Origin: Salimicrobium album
GTDB lineage: Bacteria; Bacillota; Bacilli; Bacillales; Halobacillaceae
Direction of reading: 5' to 3'
Length of the DNA: 64,000 nucleotides
NCBI RefSeq assembly: GCF_900107115.1
Contig: NZ_FNOS01000001.1
Span: 558,001 to 622,000, forward strand
Shown here: positions 35,524 through 43,996 of the stretch, in pieces
How the letters are laid out: each line of letters starts with the position of its first letter
How positions within the stretch are numbered: the first letter of the stretch is position 1
Position numbers and translations under genes: made by a program
The notes under the pieces: model-generated
Seen by the model: the letters and a program-made list of their open reading frames with translations, nothing else
Told to the model about the DNA's origin: nothing
Database searches by the model: none

Positions 35524-37062
35524 TTAGCTTTGTTGTAAATGATCACGCAGGTTCTTCCTTAAGATTTTACCGGTCGTATTTTTAGGAAGTTCCTCCATGA
35601 ACTCTATGCGCTTCGGCAGTTTATACTTCGCCATTTCCTGCTTACAGTATTCAATAACAGCTTCTTCATTCAGAGAAGGATTATCTGAAACGACGAAAGC
35701 GATCACTGCCTCCCCCATCTCCGGATGAGGTTCTCCGACTACAGCTGCTTCCGTAATTTCCGGATGCTGATAGAGGACTTCCTCCACTTCTCTCGGGTAA
35801 ACGTTATATCCGCCGACGATAATCAGATCTTTTTTCCTGTCCACGATATAAAAATACCCTTCCTCATCCTCACGCGCCATATCTCCGGTGAACAGCCAGC
35901 CGTCTTTAATCGTTACCGCTGTTTCTTCCGGCATTTTATAATAACCCCTCATCACGTTCGGCCCTTTGACGACGAGCTCGCCTGTTTCTCCGGCAGGTAC
36001 TTCCTGGCCTAGCTCATCAACGACTTTATTCTCAACGTTAGTGATATTCTGTCCTATAGAACCGGCCCGCCGCGGCCTGTCTAAAGGATTAAAAGCCGTC
36101 ACGGGAGAAGCTTCCGATAAGCCGTACCCTTCCGACACCCGTACGTTGAATTTTTTCTCGAAAGCTTCGAGGAGAGAAACCGGCAGAGAGGACCCTCCCG
36201 AAACGCTGATACGCATATTTTCAAATGTGCTTTCCTGGCCATCTCCAGTCTGCAGCAGGTAATTGTACATCGTAGGTACACCGGCAAACACAGTAGCTTC
36301 ATACTCTTTCGCAGCTTTGAACACTTCTCCCGGTGAGAACTGAGGGATGACTATAATCGTTCCTCCATTTACAATCGGAGCGTTCAACGCCACGGTCAGG
36401 CAGAACACGTGAAACATAGGCAACGTTGCAATTACACGGTCCTCTTCACTTATTTCCAGATAGGTGGCCACATCTTTTGCGTTCGAATAGATGTTTTTGT
36501 GGGTAAGCATCGCTCCTTTCGGCTTCCCGGTCGTCCCGGAGGTATACAGAATAACCGCCAGGTCATCATCATCCAGCGAAGGAGGAGTGAATGAAGCTGA
36601 TCCTTGCTCTACTGTTTTTGTAAACGATTTCATTTTTGGGGAGATAGTAAAAGCTTCCAAATCAATATCTGCCCCGGTATCCGCAACGAAATAATGGGTG
36701 ACATCCAATTCATCATCCACTACATCCAGCTGACTTACAAGAACATCAAGCGTTATAACCCCTTTGACATCGCCATTTTTTAAAATATACTTCATTTCTT
36801 TGGAAGTGTACGTAGGATTGATAGGAATGACGCTGAGACCTGCACGAAGAGCGCCGTAAAGGCCAATCATAAACACAGGACTGTTGCCACTGATAAGAGC
36901 TACGTGATCCCCCTTCTCGAAACCGGCATCTTCGAGAGCACTTGCGAATTTAGTTACTTTAGCATCGAAAGTCCGGTAATCCGTCCTCTCTCCCTGAAAA
37001 ATATACGCATCTTTCCCCGGCATTTCCCGGGCTGTCAAGCTTAAACGTTCACTTACGTTCAT
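35524..37062 (-). CDS. lcfB: Long-chain fatty-acid-CoA ligase
   Basis: Activates fatty acids with ATP and CoA for beta-oxidation. The 512-residue ANL-family enzyme has the phosphate loop YTSGTTGKPKGAM (about 171-183), the GYGLSE motif, the GWLFTGD adenylate-binding motif, and the PKNTTGKILR Lys near the C-terminus. The gene order lcfB (yhfL), lplJ (yhfJ), yhfI fits B. subtilis. A perfect FadR-type palindrome lies 27 bases upstream of its start. Confidence 0.93.
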   Translation of the reverse strand: MNVSERLSLTAREMPGKDAYIFQGERTDYRTFDAKVTKFASALEDAGFEKGDHVALISGNSPVFMIGLYGALRAGLSVIPINPTYTSKEMKYILKNGDVKGVITLDVLVSQLDVVDDELDVTHYFVADTGADIDLEAFTISPKMKSFTKTVEQGSASFTPPSLDDDDLAVILYTSGTTGKPKGAMLTHKNIYSNAKDVATYLEISEEDRVIATLPMFHVFCLTVALNAPIVNGGTIIVIPQFSPGEVFKAAKEYEATVFAGVPTMYNYLLQTGDGQESTFENMRISVSGGSSLPVSLLEAFEKKFNVRVSEGYGLSEASPVTAFNPLDRPRRAGSIGQNITNVENKVVDELGQEVPAGETGELVVKGPNVMRGYYKMPEETAVTIKDGWLFTGDMAREDEEGYFYIVDRKKDLIIVGGYNVYPREVEEVLYQHPEITEAAVVGEPHPEMGEAVIAFVVSDNPSLNEEAVIEYCKQEMAKYKLPKRIEFMEELPKNTTGKILRKNLRDHLQQS

Positions 37063-37088
37063 AGGTGCCTCCCCCTTCTTTTATTAAA

Positions 37089-37106
37089 TGAATGAATAAT
37101 CATTCA
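37089..37106 (-). promoter_or_regulatory. FadR (YsiA-type) operator upstream of lcfB
   Basis: The palindrome TGAATGAATAATCATTCA equals the Bacillus FadR consensus TGAATGANTANTCATTCA. FadR represses fatty acid degradation genes and is released by long-chain acyl-CoA, the product of LcfB. Confidence 0.85.
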
Positions 37107-37158
37107 TTATAAGGAATATCAACTTAAATTATAAATTATTGCCAGACTATTCGCAAAT

Positions 37159-37698
37159 TTATTTCCATTCTTTTTTTAATATTCCGTAAATTACCTGGTC
37201 GATGAAATGATTATTCATACGGGCGCCGGACCGGGAGACCCCTTCTTTCGTAAACCCGAGACGTTCTGCGACGGCCCGGCTCGTTTCGTTTGCCACAGAG
37301 GCCCGGACAATCACTTTGTTCATACCGAATGTAGAAAAAGCGCAGGTAATCAGTGATTTGACGGACTTCGTGATTATCCCTCTCCCCTGGTACCTTCTCC
37401 GAAGCCAATACCCTATGTAAGTGGTGCGATTCGTCCAGTCCAGTTCGTTGAAACTTACCACTCCGACGATCTCTCCCTGAAAAAGGACGACTGCGGTCAT
37501 ACTTTCATATTCGGCATAACCGCGACGAAAATTCCTTATCGCATTTTCCATGTCCCGCACTTCCCGGGTATTCTCTACCCATGGAAGCCAGGTTTGTAAG
37601 TAGTGCCGTTCTTCCTCAACTATTTCGAACAGTTCACCTGCGTCGAAAAATTCCACGAGCCGCAGTTCCGTTTGTTCATCAACTTTCCGAACGAACAT
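37159..37698 (-). CDS. GNAT acetyltransferase, RimJ/RimL type
   Basis: 179 residues from the ATG at 37698, which has AGGAGGAAG just upstream; the reading from 37746 extends into the preceding gene. It has the hallmark acetyl-CoA loop RRRYQGRGI (about 112-120) and the C-terminal strand with NETSRAVAERLGF. The N-terminal part (ELFEIVEEERHYLQTWLPWV) resembles RimL-type enzymes that acetylate ribosomal protein N-termini or small molecules. The target is unknown. It overlaps the upstream SRPBCC gene by 20 bases. Confidence 0.88.
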   Translation of the reverse strand: MFVRKVDEQTELRLVEFFDAGELFEIVEEERHYLQTWLPWVENTREVRDMENAIRNFRRGYAEYESMTAVVLFQGEIVGVVSFNELDWTNRTTYIGYWLRRRYQGRGIITKSVKSLITCAFSTFGMNKVIVRASVANETSRAVAERLGFTKEGVSRSGARMNNHFIDQVIYGILKKEWK

Positions 37699-38158
37699 TT
37701 TCTTCCTCCTGCTCCGCTTCCTCCCGCACTCTTTCCAGAAACTCATGCACCACTTTTCTGTTACTCTTATCCCTGACGAATTTCAGCATTATTTTCCCTA
37801 AAACGCTGGCACCCTCATTGGTCCCTTCATAAATGAGTCTCGTTCTGTTTCCTGCCAGTTTTTGAAAAGTATAGGAAGTCTTTATATCAAAAGCACGTCC
37901 TACAGTGAATGTCACTTCTTTCAGTTTGTGCTCTTCCCTGTCTTCACAGGCTAAAGTCGTCACGATATATGTCTCCGTTCTCTTTCCTTCCCTGTAGGTC
38001 TGACGATGCCTTGCTCCTACCTCGTTCTCTTCTTTTTCAATGAGAGCATGTTCTTCCACTTGCGGCATAATCCTGGTGATGTTCTTATCTTTAAAAAGTT
38101 CCCATACTGTTTCAATATTTGCATCAATCGTTATCTCTTCACTCCAGGTAATCATCAT
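37679..38158 (-). CDS. SRPBCC/AHSA1-like domain protein
   Basis: 159 residues of the START/Bet v1-like fold. The first strand and helix (WSEEITIDANIETVWELFKD) and the late sequence 'TRLIYEGTNEG...GKIMLKFV' are typical. The family binds hydrophobic ligands or assists chaperones, without a fixed reaction. A second Met directly after the first could be the start. It is translationally coupled to the GNAT gene. Confidence 0.82.
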   Translation of the reverse strand: MMITWSEEITIDANIETVWELFKDKNITRIMPQVEEHALIEKEENEVGARHRQTYREGKRTETYIVTTLACEDREEHKLKEVTFTVGRAFDIKTSYTFQKLAGNRTRLIYEGTNEGASVLGKIMLKFVRDKSNRKVVHEFLERVREEAEQEEENVRSES

Positions 38159-38208
38159 TTGGACCTCCTACTTTTCGTATTCAACTGTGGTGCATTTCTT
38201 TCTACAAA

Positions 38209-38238
38209 ACGGCCCGACTCTTTCCGGAGCCGGGCCTG
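38209..38238 (-). terminator. Terminator after lplJ
   Basis: GGCCCGGCTCCGG / AGTCGGGCC hairpin followed by GTTTTG on the minus strand. Confidence 0.7.
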
Positions 38239-38243
38239 TTTGA

Positions 38244-39251
38244 TTAATACACAATCGTTAAAAAGTCTTCCTCATTAATCTTACCGAGATAGTGGGGAAG
38301 GTCAATGTCTTCGACTGACTTCCTGATTGCTTCTCTTTCATATTTTGTCCCTATTAAACGATTTTCCACATCAGAAACATCCCCGATTCCGAAGAAGTCG
38401 CCGTAGATTTTAGCGTTTTTAATATATCCTTTATCTACATCAAGACGTATGTCATACGTTCCTGCGCCTTCAATACGCTTCGTCTGGCTTATATTTGATT
38501 TCGGTGACTTTCCGTAGTTCCAGTCCCAGTTGCGGTAACGTTCTTCCGAAAGCTTTCTGATACCCTTCCAGTCTTCTTCGGTCAGTTTGTACTGAGGCAC
38601 ATCCTTCACATCTTCCACATCGAAAATATAGCGGAGTATCATCGACTTGAACTCTTCCATAGTCGTTCCTTCCGGAAGATATTCGGAAATATTCGCTACC
38701 CGGCTGCGGATCGATTTAATACCCTTCGACCGGATTTTTTCCGACTTCACGTTAAGGCTGCGTACTACATTTTCCACTTCGGAATTGAACATGAGCGTAC
38801 CGTGACTGAACATCCGGCCTTTTGTCGTGAATTGTGCGTTCCCGGAAATTTTGCGGCCTTCTATCGTCAAATCGTTTCGGCCTGATAATTCTGCAGGAGC
38901 ACCGAGCTGCTTGAGTGCTTCCACGACGGGTTTGGTGAATTTTGCGAAATCATGAAAGCTGTTTCCGTCGTCCCTGGTAAGAAAGCTGAAGCTAAGATTC
39001 CCTTTATCATGATACACTGCTCCGCCCCCGGAAAGACGACGAACGACGTGAATGCCATTCTCCTCTACGAAATCAGTGTTGATTTCTTCTACAGCATTCT
39101 GGTTTTTTCCTATAATGATGGACGGTTCATTAATATAAAACAGTAAGTACGTTTCACTGATATCGAGGTTTTTAAGTGCGTACTCCTCAATAGCAAGATT
39201 AATAGTCGGATCATAAATACCTTCGTTATCGATGAAGAGCAAGATTCTCAT
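38244..39251 (-). CDS. lplJ: Lipoate-protein ligase
   Basis: Attaches free lipoate to the E2 and GcvH proteins. The 335-residue enzyme shows the LplA/LplJ motif RRLSGGGAVYHDKGNLSFSF (about 75-94) with the catalytic Lys in KISGNAQ (about 150), and a C-terminal accessory domain from about 245. Position between yhfI and lcfB agrees with B. subtilis yhfJ. The start ATG at 39251 has an AGGA-type ribosome site. Confidence 0.93.
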   Translation of the reverse strand: MRILLFIDNEGIYDPTINLAIEEYALKNLDISETYLLFYINEPSIIIGKNQNAVEEINTDFVEENGIHVVRRLSGGGAVYHDKGNLSFSFLTRDDGNSFHDFAKFTKPVVEALKQLGAPAELSGRNDLTIEGRKISGNAQFTTKGRMFSHGTLMFNSEVENVVRSLNVKSEKIRSKGIKSIRSRVANISEYLPEGTTMEEFKSMILRYIFDVEDVKDVPQYKLTEEDWKGIRKLSEERYRNWDWNYGKSPKSNISQTKRIEGAGTYDIRLDVDKGYIKNAKIYGDFFGIGDVSDVENRLIGTKYEREAIRKSVEDIDLPHYLGKINEEDFLTIVY

Positions 39252-39308
39252 CCTTTCCTGTCAATTTTTACTTATCTCAAGTATAAGGGAGAGGGGCTTT
39301 CTTAGCAA

Positions 39309-40043
39309 TTACTCGTCCGTCCACTTCAATCCTTCCTCCGCCAATTTCACTTCTCCCTGAAACACGTCCGCAGCTTCCTGTTTCAGCTTCGAATGGTTGC
39401 CGAAATGCGGAAGGTGACTGAGCCAGAGCTCTTCTACATCCGCTTTCACAGCGATTGCAGCCGCTTCCTCACTGGTCATATGACCGGCCGACCGGGCATC
39501 CATTCCTCTGTAAAAACTGGTGTCGGCAATCAAAAGATCCGCTTTCCTGGAAAAATCGATCCACTCTTCCTGATAACAGGTATCTGCCGTATAGACGATG
39601 GCCGATTCACCATTTGAAATCCGCATACCGTAGCACGGAACAGGATGATCGGTTTTCAGGAAAGAAATGGTGAAGGGCCCTATCGTCACGGGTTCATCGG
39701 GATCGTAAGGGATCGCCTCCGTGTAGGAAGAGGACAAAGCGGTGAAGCCATCCATGTCTTCTTCATGCCCGTAGACCGGAAGTTTTCCATTCACTTTTTC
39801 CAGCAGAGTCTGTACAAGCCAGGCGTGTTGCAGTACACCAATATCAGCTATGTGGTCATGATGGTAATGGGAAATGAGGACAGCGTCGATGGAACTTAAA
39901 GGCACATACCCCTGAAGACGGGAAAGCGCTCCACTGCCGCAGTCCAGAAGCAGTCGAAAACCATTTTCCTCTATTACATAGCTGGATGTCGCGCTGTTCT
40001 GGGCAGGGTAAGCTCCCCAGTATCCGATAGTTGTAATATTCAT
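39309..40043 (-). CDS. yhfI: MBL-fold metallo-hydrolase, YhfI-like
   Basis: 244 residues of the metallo-beta-lactamase fold. The metal motif is SHYHHDHIADIG (about 58-69), with further ligands in HPVPCYG (His near 132), ADTCYQ (Asp), and LWLSHLPHFG near the C-terminus. The layout is that of RNase Z-like small phosphodiesterases. The N-terminal ITTIGYWGAYPAQNSATSSY is characteristic of YhfI. The gene is read from ATG 40043 after AGGAGGAAT. Confidence 0.9.
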   Translation of the reverse strand: MNITTIGYWGAYPAQNSATSSYVIEENGFRLLLDCGSGALSRLQGYVPLSSIDAVLISHYHHDHIADIGVLQHAWLVQTLLEKVNGKLPVYGHEEDMDGFTALSSSYTEAIPYDPDEPVTIGPFTISFLKTDHPVPCYGMRISNGESAIVYTADTCYQEEWIDFSRKADLLIADTSFYRGMDARSAGHMTSEEAAAIAVKADVEELWLSHLPHFGNHSKLKQEAADVFQGEVKLAEEGLKWTDE

Positions 40044-40164
40044 AATATTCCTCCTTTTATAATTCTTTAGTCCTATTTTGAATTGTTTTATAACATCCTG
40101 TTGCTTTCTCGCTTCTGTTATAATACAATGAATTTAACATAAAAACAGAGGAGGCATTACCCTT

Positions 40165-40293
40165 ATGATGAACGTCGTTGAATTCTTCCGTAACTTGCCT
40201 AAAAAACAGTGTGCCAAATGTGGAGACGTAATCCAGGAGCAGGCGGACTGCTACGGTAATACGTGTCATGACTGTGAAGGTCCCGCTCTTTAA
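40165..40293 (+). CDS. yhfH: YhfH-like zinc-ribbon peptide
   Basis: 42 codons starting at ATG 40165 (or the next codon, also ATG) after AGAGGAGG. The product is MMNVVEFFRNLPKKQCAKCGD..., with CAKC and CHDC pairs spaced 14 residues apart, a small zinc-ribbon. Sequence and place next to yhfI match the tiny B. subtilis yhfH. An extended -10 (TGTTATAAT, 40116-40124) lies upstream. Confidence 0.85.
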   Translation: MMNVVEFFRNLPKKQCAKCGDVIQEQADCYGNTCHDCEGPAL

Positions 40294-40310
40294 TGTCAGA
40301 TGAATAAATC

Positions 40311-40346
40311 AAAGAAGGGAGCAGGTTGCTGCTTCTTTCTTTCATT
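40311..40346 (+). terminator. Terminator after yhfH
   Basis: AAGAAGGGAGCAG / CTGCTTCTTTCTTT stem with T-rich tail. Confidence 0.65.
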
Positions 40347-40420
40347 TTAACAGAATGTTTCCGAGACTTGTGAAGCGACAGCCCCGTTCCTATACCCGCT
40401 ACTATATAACAGTTGTTACT

Positions 40421-40467
40421 AAAAAGCTTACAGCAATCTATGTACGGATTGACTGTAAGCTTTTTTA
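40421..40467. terminator. Terminator at the end of hemEHY
   Basis: AAAAAGCTTACAG / CTGTAAGCTTTTTT stem; it lies directly after the cgoX stop codon and has T-runs on both strands. Confidence 0.85.
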
Positions 40468-41853
40468 TTATTCACTTTCAATAATTCGTCCGGCTGCTTC
40501 TTTCCCCTGATCGATACAGTCAGGGAGACCGATGCCGTAGTAATGGGCGCCTGCAAGCTGAACACCCGGCAAATCTCTCTTCATATGGTTCGTGACCTGA
40601 TTCAGACGTTCTTTATGCCCTACACTGTACTGGGGCATCGCATTGTGCCAACGGGTGACGACGAAAAAGTCAGGCTGGTCGGTGATATCCATTATTTTTT
40701 TCAGATCCTTCATAACGATATCCCTGATCTCTTCGTCTGTTTTATCAACGACTTCCTCGTCCCCCGGCTTTCCGATATAACAGCGGAGCAGCGCTTTCCC
40801 CTCAGGTGCTGCATGAGCCCACTTTTTATGCGTCCACGTACATGCCGTAATCCGGTAGTCATCTGTCGTTCTTGATACTACAAACCCGGTACCGTCGATA
40901 TCCTGTTTGATGGCTGATTTATCAAAAGCCATAGCGACATTGGCTACCGATGTTGCTTTCATCTGTTTCAGAGGTTCCGTCCAGTCATAATGAGCAAGCA
41001 TTTTTGCAGCTGCTGGAGCGGGAACAGCCAGAATAATATCGTCTGCCTGTTTCACTTCCCCGTCACTCATCAGTATGTGATAACCGTGCTCTTTCTTCTC
41101 GATGTGATCCACACCTTTGGACAGCTGAACGCTCCCCGGTTTCAGCGCATCCTGCAGAGCGTCGATGAAACCCGAAAGTCCGCCGGCGAACGAGCGGAAG
41201 GCACTCGGTTTTTCCCTATTTTTCTTTTTTCTCACAGGGGGGGCAGTACCGGTATCTTTCAGCCCTTTGACCAGACTTCCATACTCTTCGGTGATTTCTC
41301 TGAACTGTGGAAAAGTGGCGTCCATACTCAGACGATCGATATCTCCGGCATAAATCCCGGAAAGAAGCGGTTCCACCGCGTTCTCTACTACTTCATTCCC
41401 GAGCCTGCGCCTTAGAAACAAACCAAGAGCCTCATCCCCGGTCGTTTCCTTCACCCGTTTACCGGGCTCAAGCAGAGCTCTCACTTTTCCTCTTCCGGAA
41501 AACAGGGTGGACTTCAAGAGCGGCCGTTTTCTCGTCGGAATTCCCATATGGGATCCCTGAGGCATACGGTTCAATCGCCCTTTCGCCAGAATATATGCAT
41601 TTCCGGTCGAATTTTTGACCACTTCCTGCCCCATCCCGATTTCTTCAGCCAGTTCAAGCATGCTTGTTTTACGGGCAAGAAAGGAATCTGGCCCTCTTTC
41701 AATCGTAAACCCGTCCTTATGGAAAGTTCTTACCTTCCCGCCGAGACGTTCCGTTTTCTCCACAAGCTCCGTATCCACGCCGGCTTTCTGTAAATAATAA
41801 GCGGCAGATAACCCCGTTATCCCGCCGCCTATCACAACCGTTTTTCTGCTCAT
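40468..41853 (-). CDS. hemY: Coproporphyrinogen III oxidase CgoX (HemY)
   Basis: FAD enzyme that oxidises coproporphyrinogen III to coproporphyrin III in the Firmicutes heme pathway. 461 residues from the ATG at 41853 (GGAAGGAAGAG upstream); the longer reading from 41895 invades cpfC. The dinucleotide fold VVIGGGITGLSAAYYLQKAG (residues 5-24) is intact, and the C-terminal FAD segment YGIGLPDCIDQGKEAA is present. It is the last gene of hemE-hemH-hemY. Confidence 0.95.
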   Translation of the reverse strand: MSRKTVVIGGGITGLSAAYYLQKAGVDTELVEKTERLGGKVRTFHKDGFTIERGPDSFLARKTSMLELAEEIGMGQEVVKNSTGNAYILAKGRLNRMPQGSHMGIPTRKRPLLKSTLFSGRGKVRALLEPGKRVKETTGDEALGLFLRRRLGNEVVENAVEPLLSGIYAGDIDRLSMDATFPQFREITEEYGSLVKGLKDTGTAPPVRKKKNREKPSAFRSFAGGLSGFIDALQDALKPGSVQLSKGVDHIEKKEHGYHILMSDGEVKQADDIILAVPAPAAAKMLAHYDWTEPLKQMKATSVANVAMAFDKSAIKQDIDGTGFVVSRTTDDYRITACTWTHKKWAHAAPEGKALLRCYIGKPGDEEVVDKTDEEIRDIVMKDLKKIMDITDQPDFFVVTRWHNAMPQYSVGHKERLNQVTNHMKRDLPGVQLAGAHYYGIGLPDCIDQGKEAAGRIIESE

Positions 41854-41854
41854 T

Positions 41855-42790
41855 CTATTTCTCTTCCTTCCACTTGGACCAGACCACATCGACAAGCGTT
41901 TCTATGAACTTCGGATTTGTGTTAGGCATTTCCGGGCGGTAGTAATTCGCCCCCACCTCGTCACACACGACTTTACATTCATAGTCATTATCAAAAAGCA
42001 CTTCCAAGTGGTCTGCCACGAAACCTACCGGCGCGTAAACGAAGGAAGTGTAGCCCTTCTGCTCAAAGAGATCCCTGGTCAAATCCTGAACATCCGGGCC
42101 GAGCCACGGATCAGGAGTATTTCCTTCACTCTGCCAGCCAATCTCATACTGGCTGATGCCGGTAGCTTCCGAAATCAGTTCAGCCGTCTCCCGCAGCTGG
42201 TCCGGGTACGGGTCTCCTCCCTGAAGAATCTTCTCCGGAAGACTGTGGGCGGAAACGATCAGACAGGCTTTCTGCTTCTCATCTTCCTCCATTTTTTCAT
42301 ATTCCTGAAGAATCCCTTCTTTCCAGAAATCGATAAACGTCGGGTGGCTGTACCAGCTTTCCACAGAGCTGATCCGGATTCCGTGTTCCTCTGCCTTCTC
42401 CTGGGCACGTCCGTTATAAGACTTGACGCTGAAAGAGGAGTAGTGCGGGGCGAGTACGATCGAAACAGCTTCTTCGATTCCATCTTTGGCCATCTGATCG
42501 ACTGCATCTTCGATAAACGGGCTTATGTGCTTCAGACCGATGTAAAGTTTGAACTCCACATCTTCCTGCATGCCATTCAGCTCATTGCGGAGCGCCCCTG
42601 CCTGTTCTTCCGTTATACGGGCCAGTGGAGAAATTCCCCCGATCGCTTCATAGCGGTCTTTAAGATCCTGAAGCGCTTCCTCCGAAGGCTTGCGCCCTTT
42701 TCTAATATGCGTGTAATAAGGCTCAATATCTTCTTCTTTGTAAGGCGTGCCGTACGCCATTACAAGTAAACCTACCTGTTTATTCGCCAT
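41855..42790 (-). CDS. hemH: Coproporphyrin ferrochelatase CpfC (HemH)
   Basis: Inserts Fe2+ into coproporphyrin III. 311 residues from the ATG at 42790; a GTG at 42802 would be too close to the AAGGGG site. It begins [16 protein letters not shown], has the conserved His in SAHSLPEKI (about 183-191), and the acidic metal path '[13 protein letters not shown]'. It lies between hemE and hemY, 15 bases after hemE, in one operon. Confidence 0.95.
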   Translation of the reverse strand: MANKQVGLLVMAYGTPYKEEDIEPYYTHIRKGRKPSEEALQDLKDRYEAIGGISPLARITEEQAGALRNELNGMQEDVEFKLYIGLKHISPFIEDAVDQMAKDGIEEAVSIVLAPHYSSFSVKSYNGRAQEKAEEHGIRISSVESWYSHPTFIDFWKEGILQEYEKMEEDEKQKACLIVSAHSLPEKILQGGDPYPDQLRETAELISEATGISQYEIGWQSEGNTPDPWLGPDVQDLTRDLFEQKGYTSFVYAPVGFVADHLEVLFDNDYECKVVCDEVGANYYRPEMPNTNPKFIETLVDVVWSKWKEEK

Positions 42791-42805
42791 TTCCGTGAAC
42801 ACCCC

Positions 42806-43843
42806 TTAATTGTTTTTGGAATATGTGTGTACCAGTTCGGTCAGTCTTCTTAACGTTTCCGGCTTAATTTCCGGAGTAACACCGTGACCGAGATTGAAAA
42901 TATGGGGACCGTGTTTCAGCCCTTCATCCAGTATGGATTTTGCCCGGCTTTCAATAACATCCCATTCAGAGAGAAGGACTGCAGGATCAAGATTTCCCTG
43001 GAGAGGTTTTTGAATCCCCATCTCCCGGGCCTCTGTAATAGAGGTACGCCAATCCAGCCCAAGTACGTCAATAGGAAGCTCATCCCAATCCCCGAGCAGG
43101 TGCGGAGCGCCCACACCGAAAAGAATCAGCGGTACTCCTTCTTTCTTCAATTCGCGGAAAATCCGGTCCATGACAGGTTTGATGAATTTCCGGTAATCCG
43201 CAGCATGAAGAGCTCCGCCCCACGAGTCGAAAATCTGGATGGCTCGGGCGCCGGCTTTCACCTGGGACTGGACATACGTAATGATCATCGAAGCGAGTTT
43301 ATCCATAAGTAAAAACCACGTTTCTTCATCTCTGTACATCAGTGACTTCGTTTTATGGTAATTTTTCGAAGGGCCGCCTTCGATCATATAGCTGGCCAGC
43401 GTGAATGGTGCACCGCTGAAGCCGATCAGAGGAACGTTAAGCTGCTCTTTCGTCAAAAGGCTGATCGTATCCAATACATATGGAACGTCCGATTGCGGGT
43501 CGATTTCCCCAAGATTCTCCACATCCTGACGGTTCCGGACAGGATTATGAATGACCGGCCCTACCCCTTTTCTTATTTCCACGTCTACACCGAGTGCAGG
43601 GAGCGGCGACATAATATCCTTATACAGGATAGCTGCATCAACACCGTAATTCTCAACGGGCAGCCTTGTTACATAAGCACACAGTTCAGGCTGATGAGTG
43701 ATCTCAAACAACCCGTACTTCTCCTTCAGTTTTCTGTATTCCGGCTGGGAACGTCCGGCCTGACGCATATACCACACGGGCGTATGCTCTGTCGGCTCCC
43801 CGCGGAATGCTTTTAAAATTGTGTCGTTAAATGAATTAGTCAT
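42806..43843 (-). CDS. hemE: Uroporphyrinogen decarboxylase
   Basis: Removes four carboxyl groups from uroporphyrinogen III. 345 residues with both signature motifs: [16 protein letters not shown] (about 22-37) and [16 protein letters not shown] (about 142-157). First gene of the hemEHY operon; the start ATG at 43843 follows AAAGGAG. The 153-base upstream region holds its promoter and separates it from pbpF. Confidence 0.96.
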   Translation of the reverse strand: MTNSFNDTILKAFRGEPTEHTPVWYMRQAGRSQPEYRKLKEKYGLFEITHQPELCAYVTRLPVENYGVDAAILYKDIMSPLPALGVDVEIRKGVGPVIHNPVRNRQDVENLGEIDPQSDVPYVLDTISLLTKEQLNVPLIGFSGAPFTLASYMIEGGPSKNYHKTKSLMYRDEETWFLLMDKLASMIITYVQSQVKAGARAIQIFDSWGGALHAADYRKFIKPVMDRIFRELKKEGVPLILFGVGAPHLLGDWDELPIDVLGLDWRTSITEAREMGIQKPLQGNLDPAVLLSEWDVIESRAKSILDEGLKHGPHIFNLGHGVTPEIKPETLRRLTELVHTYSKNN

Positions 43844-43996
43844 ATAGCACCTGACTCCTTTATATTCTATCCGATTCCAACTATAACGATTATGTGCCCT
43901 GGTGTATAGCGATAAGCCACATTTGTCACTATTTTGTACCTTCTGACAGATGTGTCTCTTTCACCTTTACGTTCATACTCTGAAAAGAGCGGGAGT

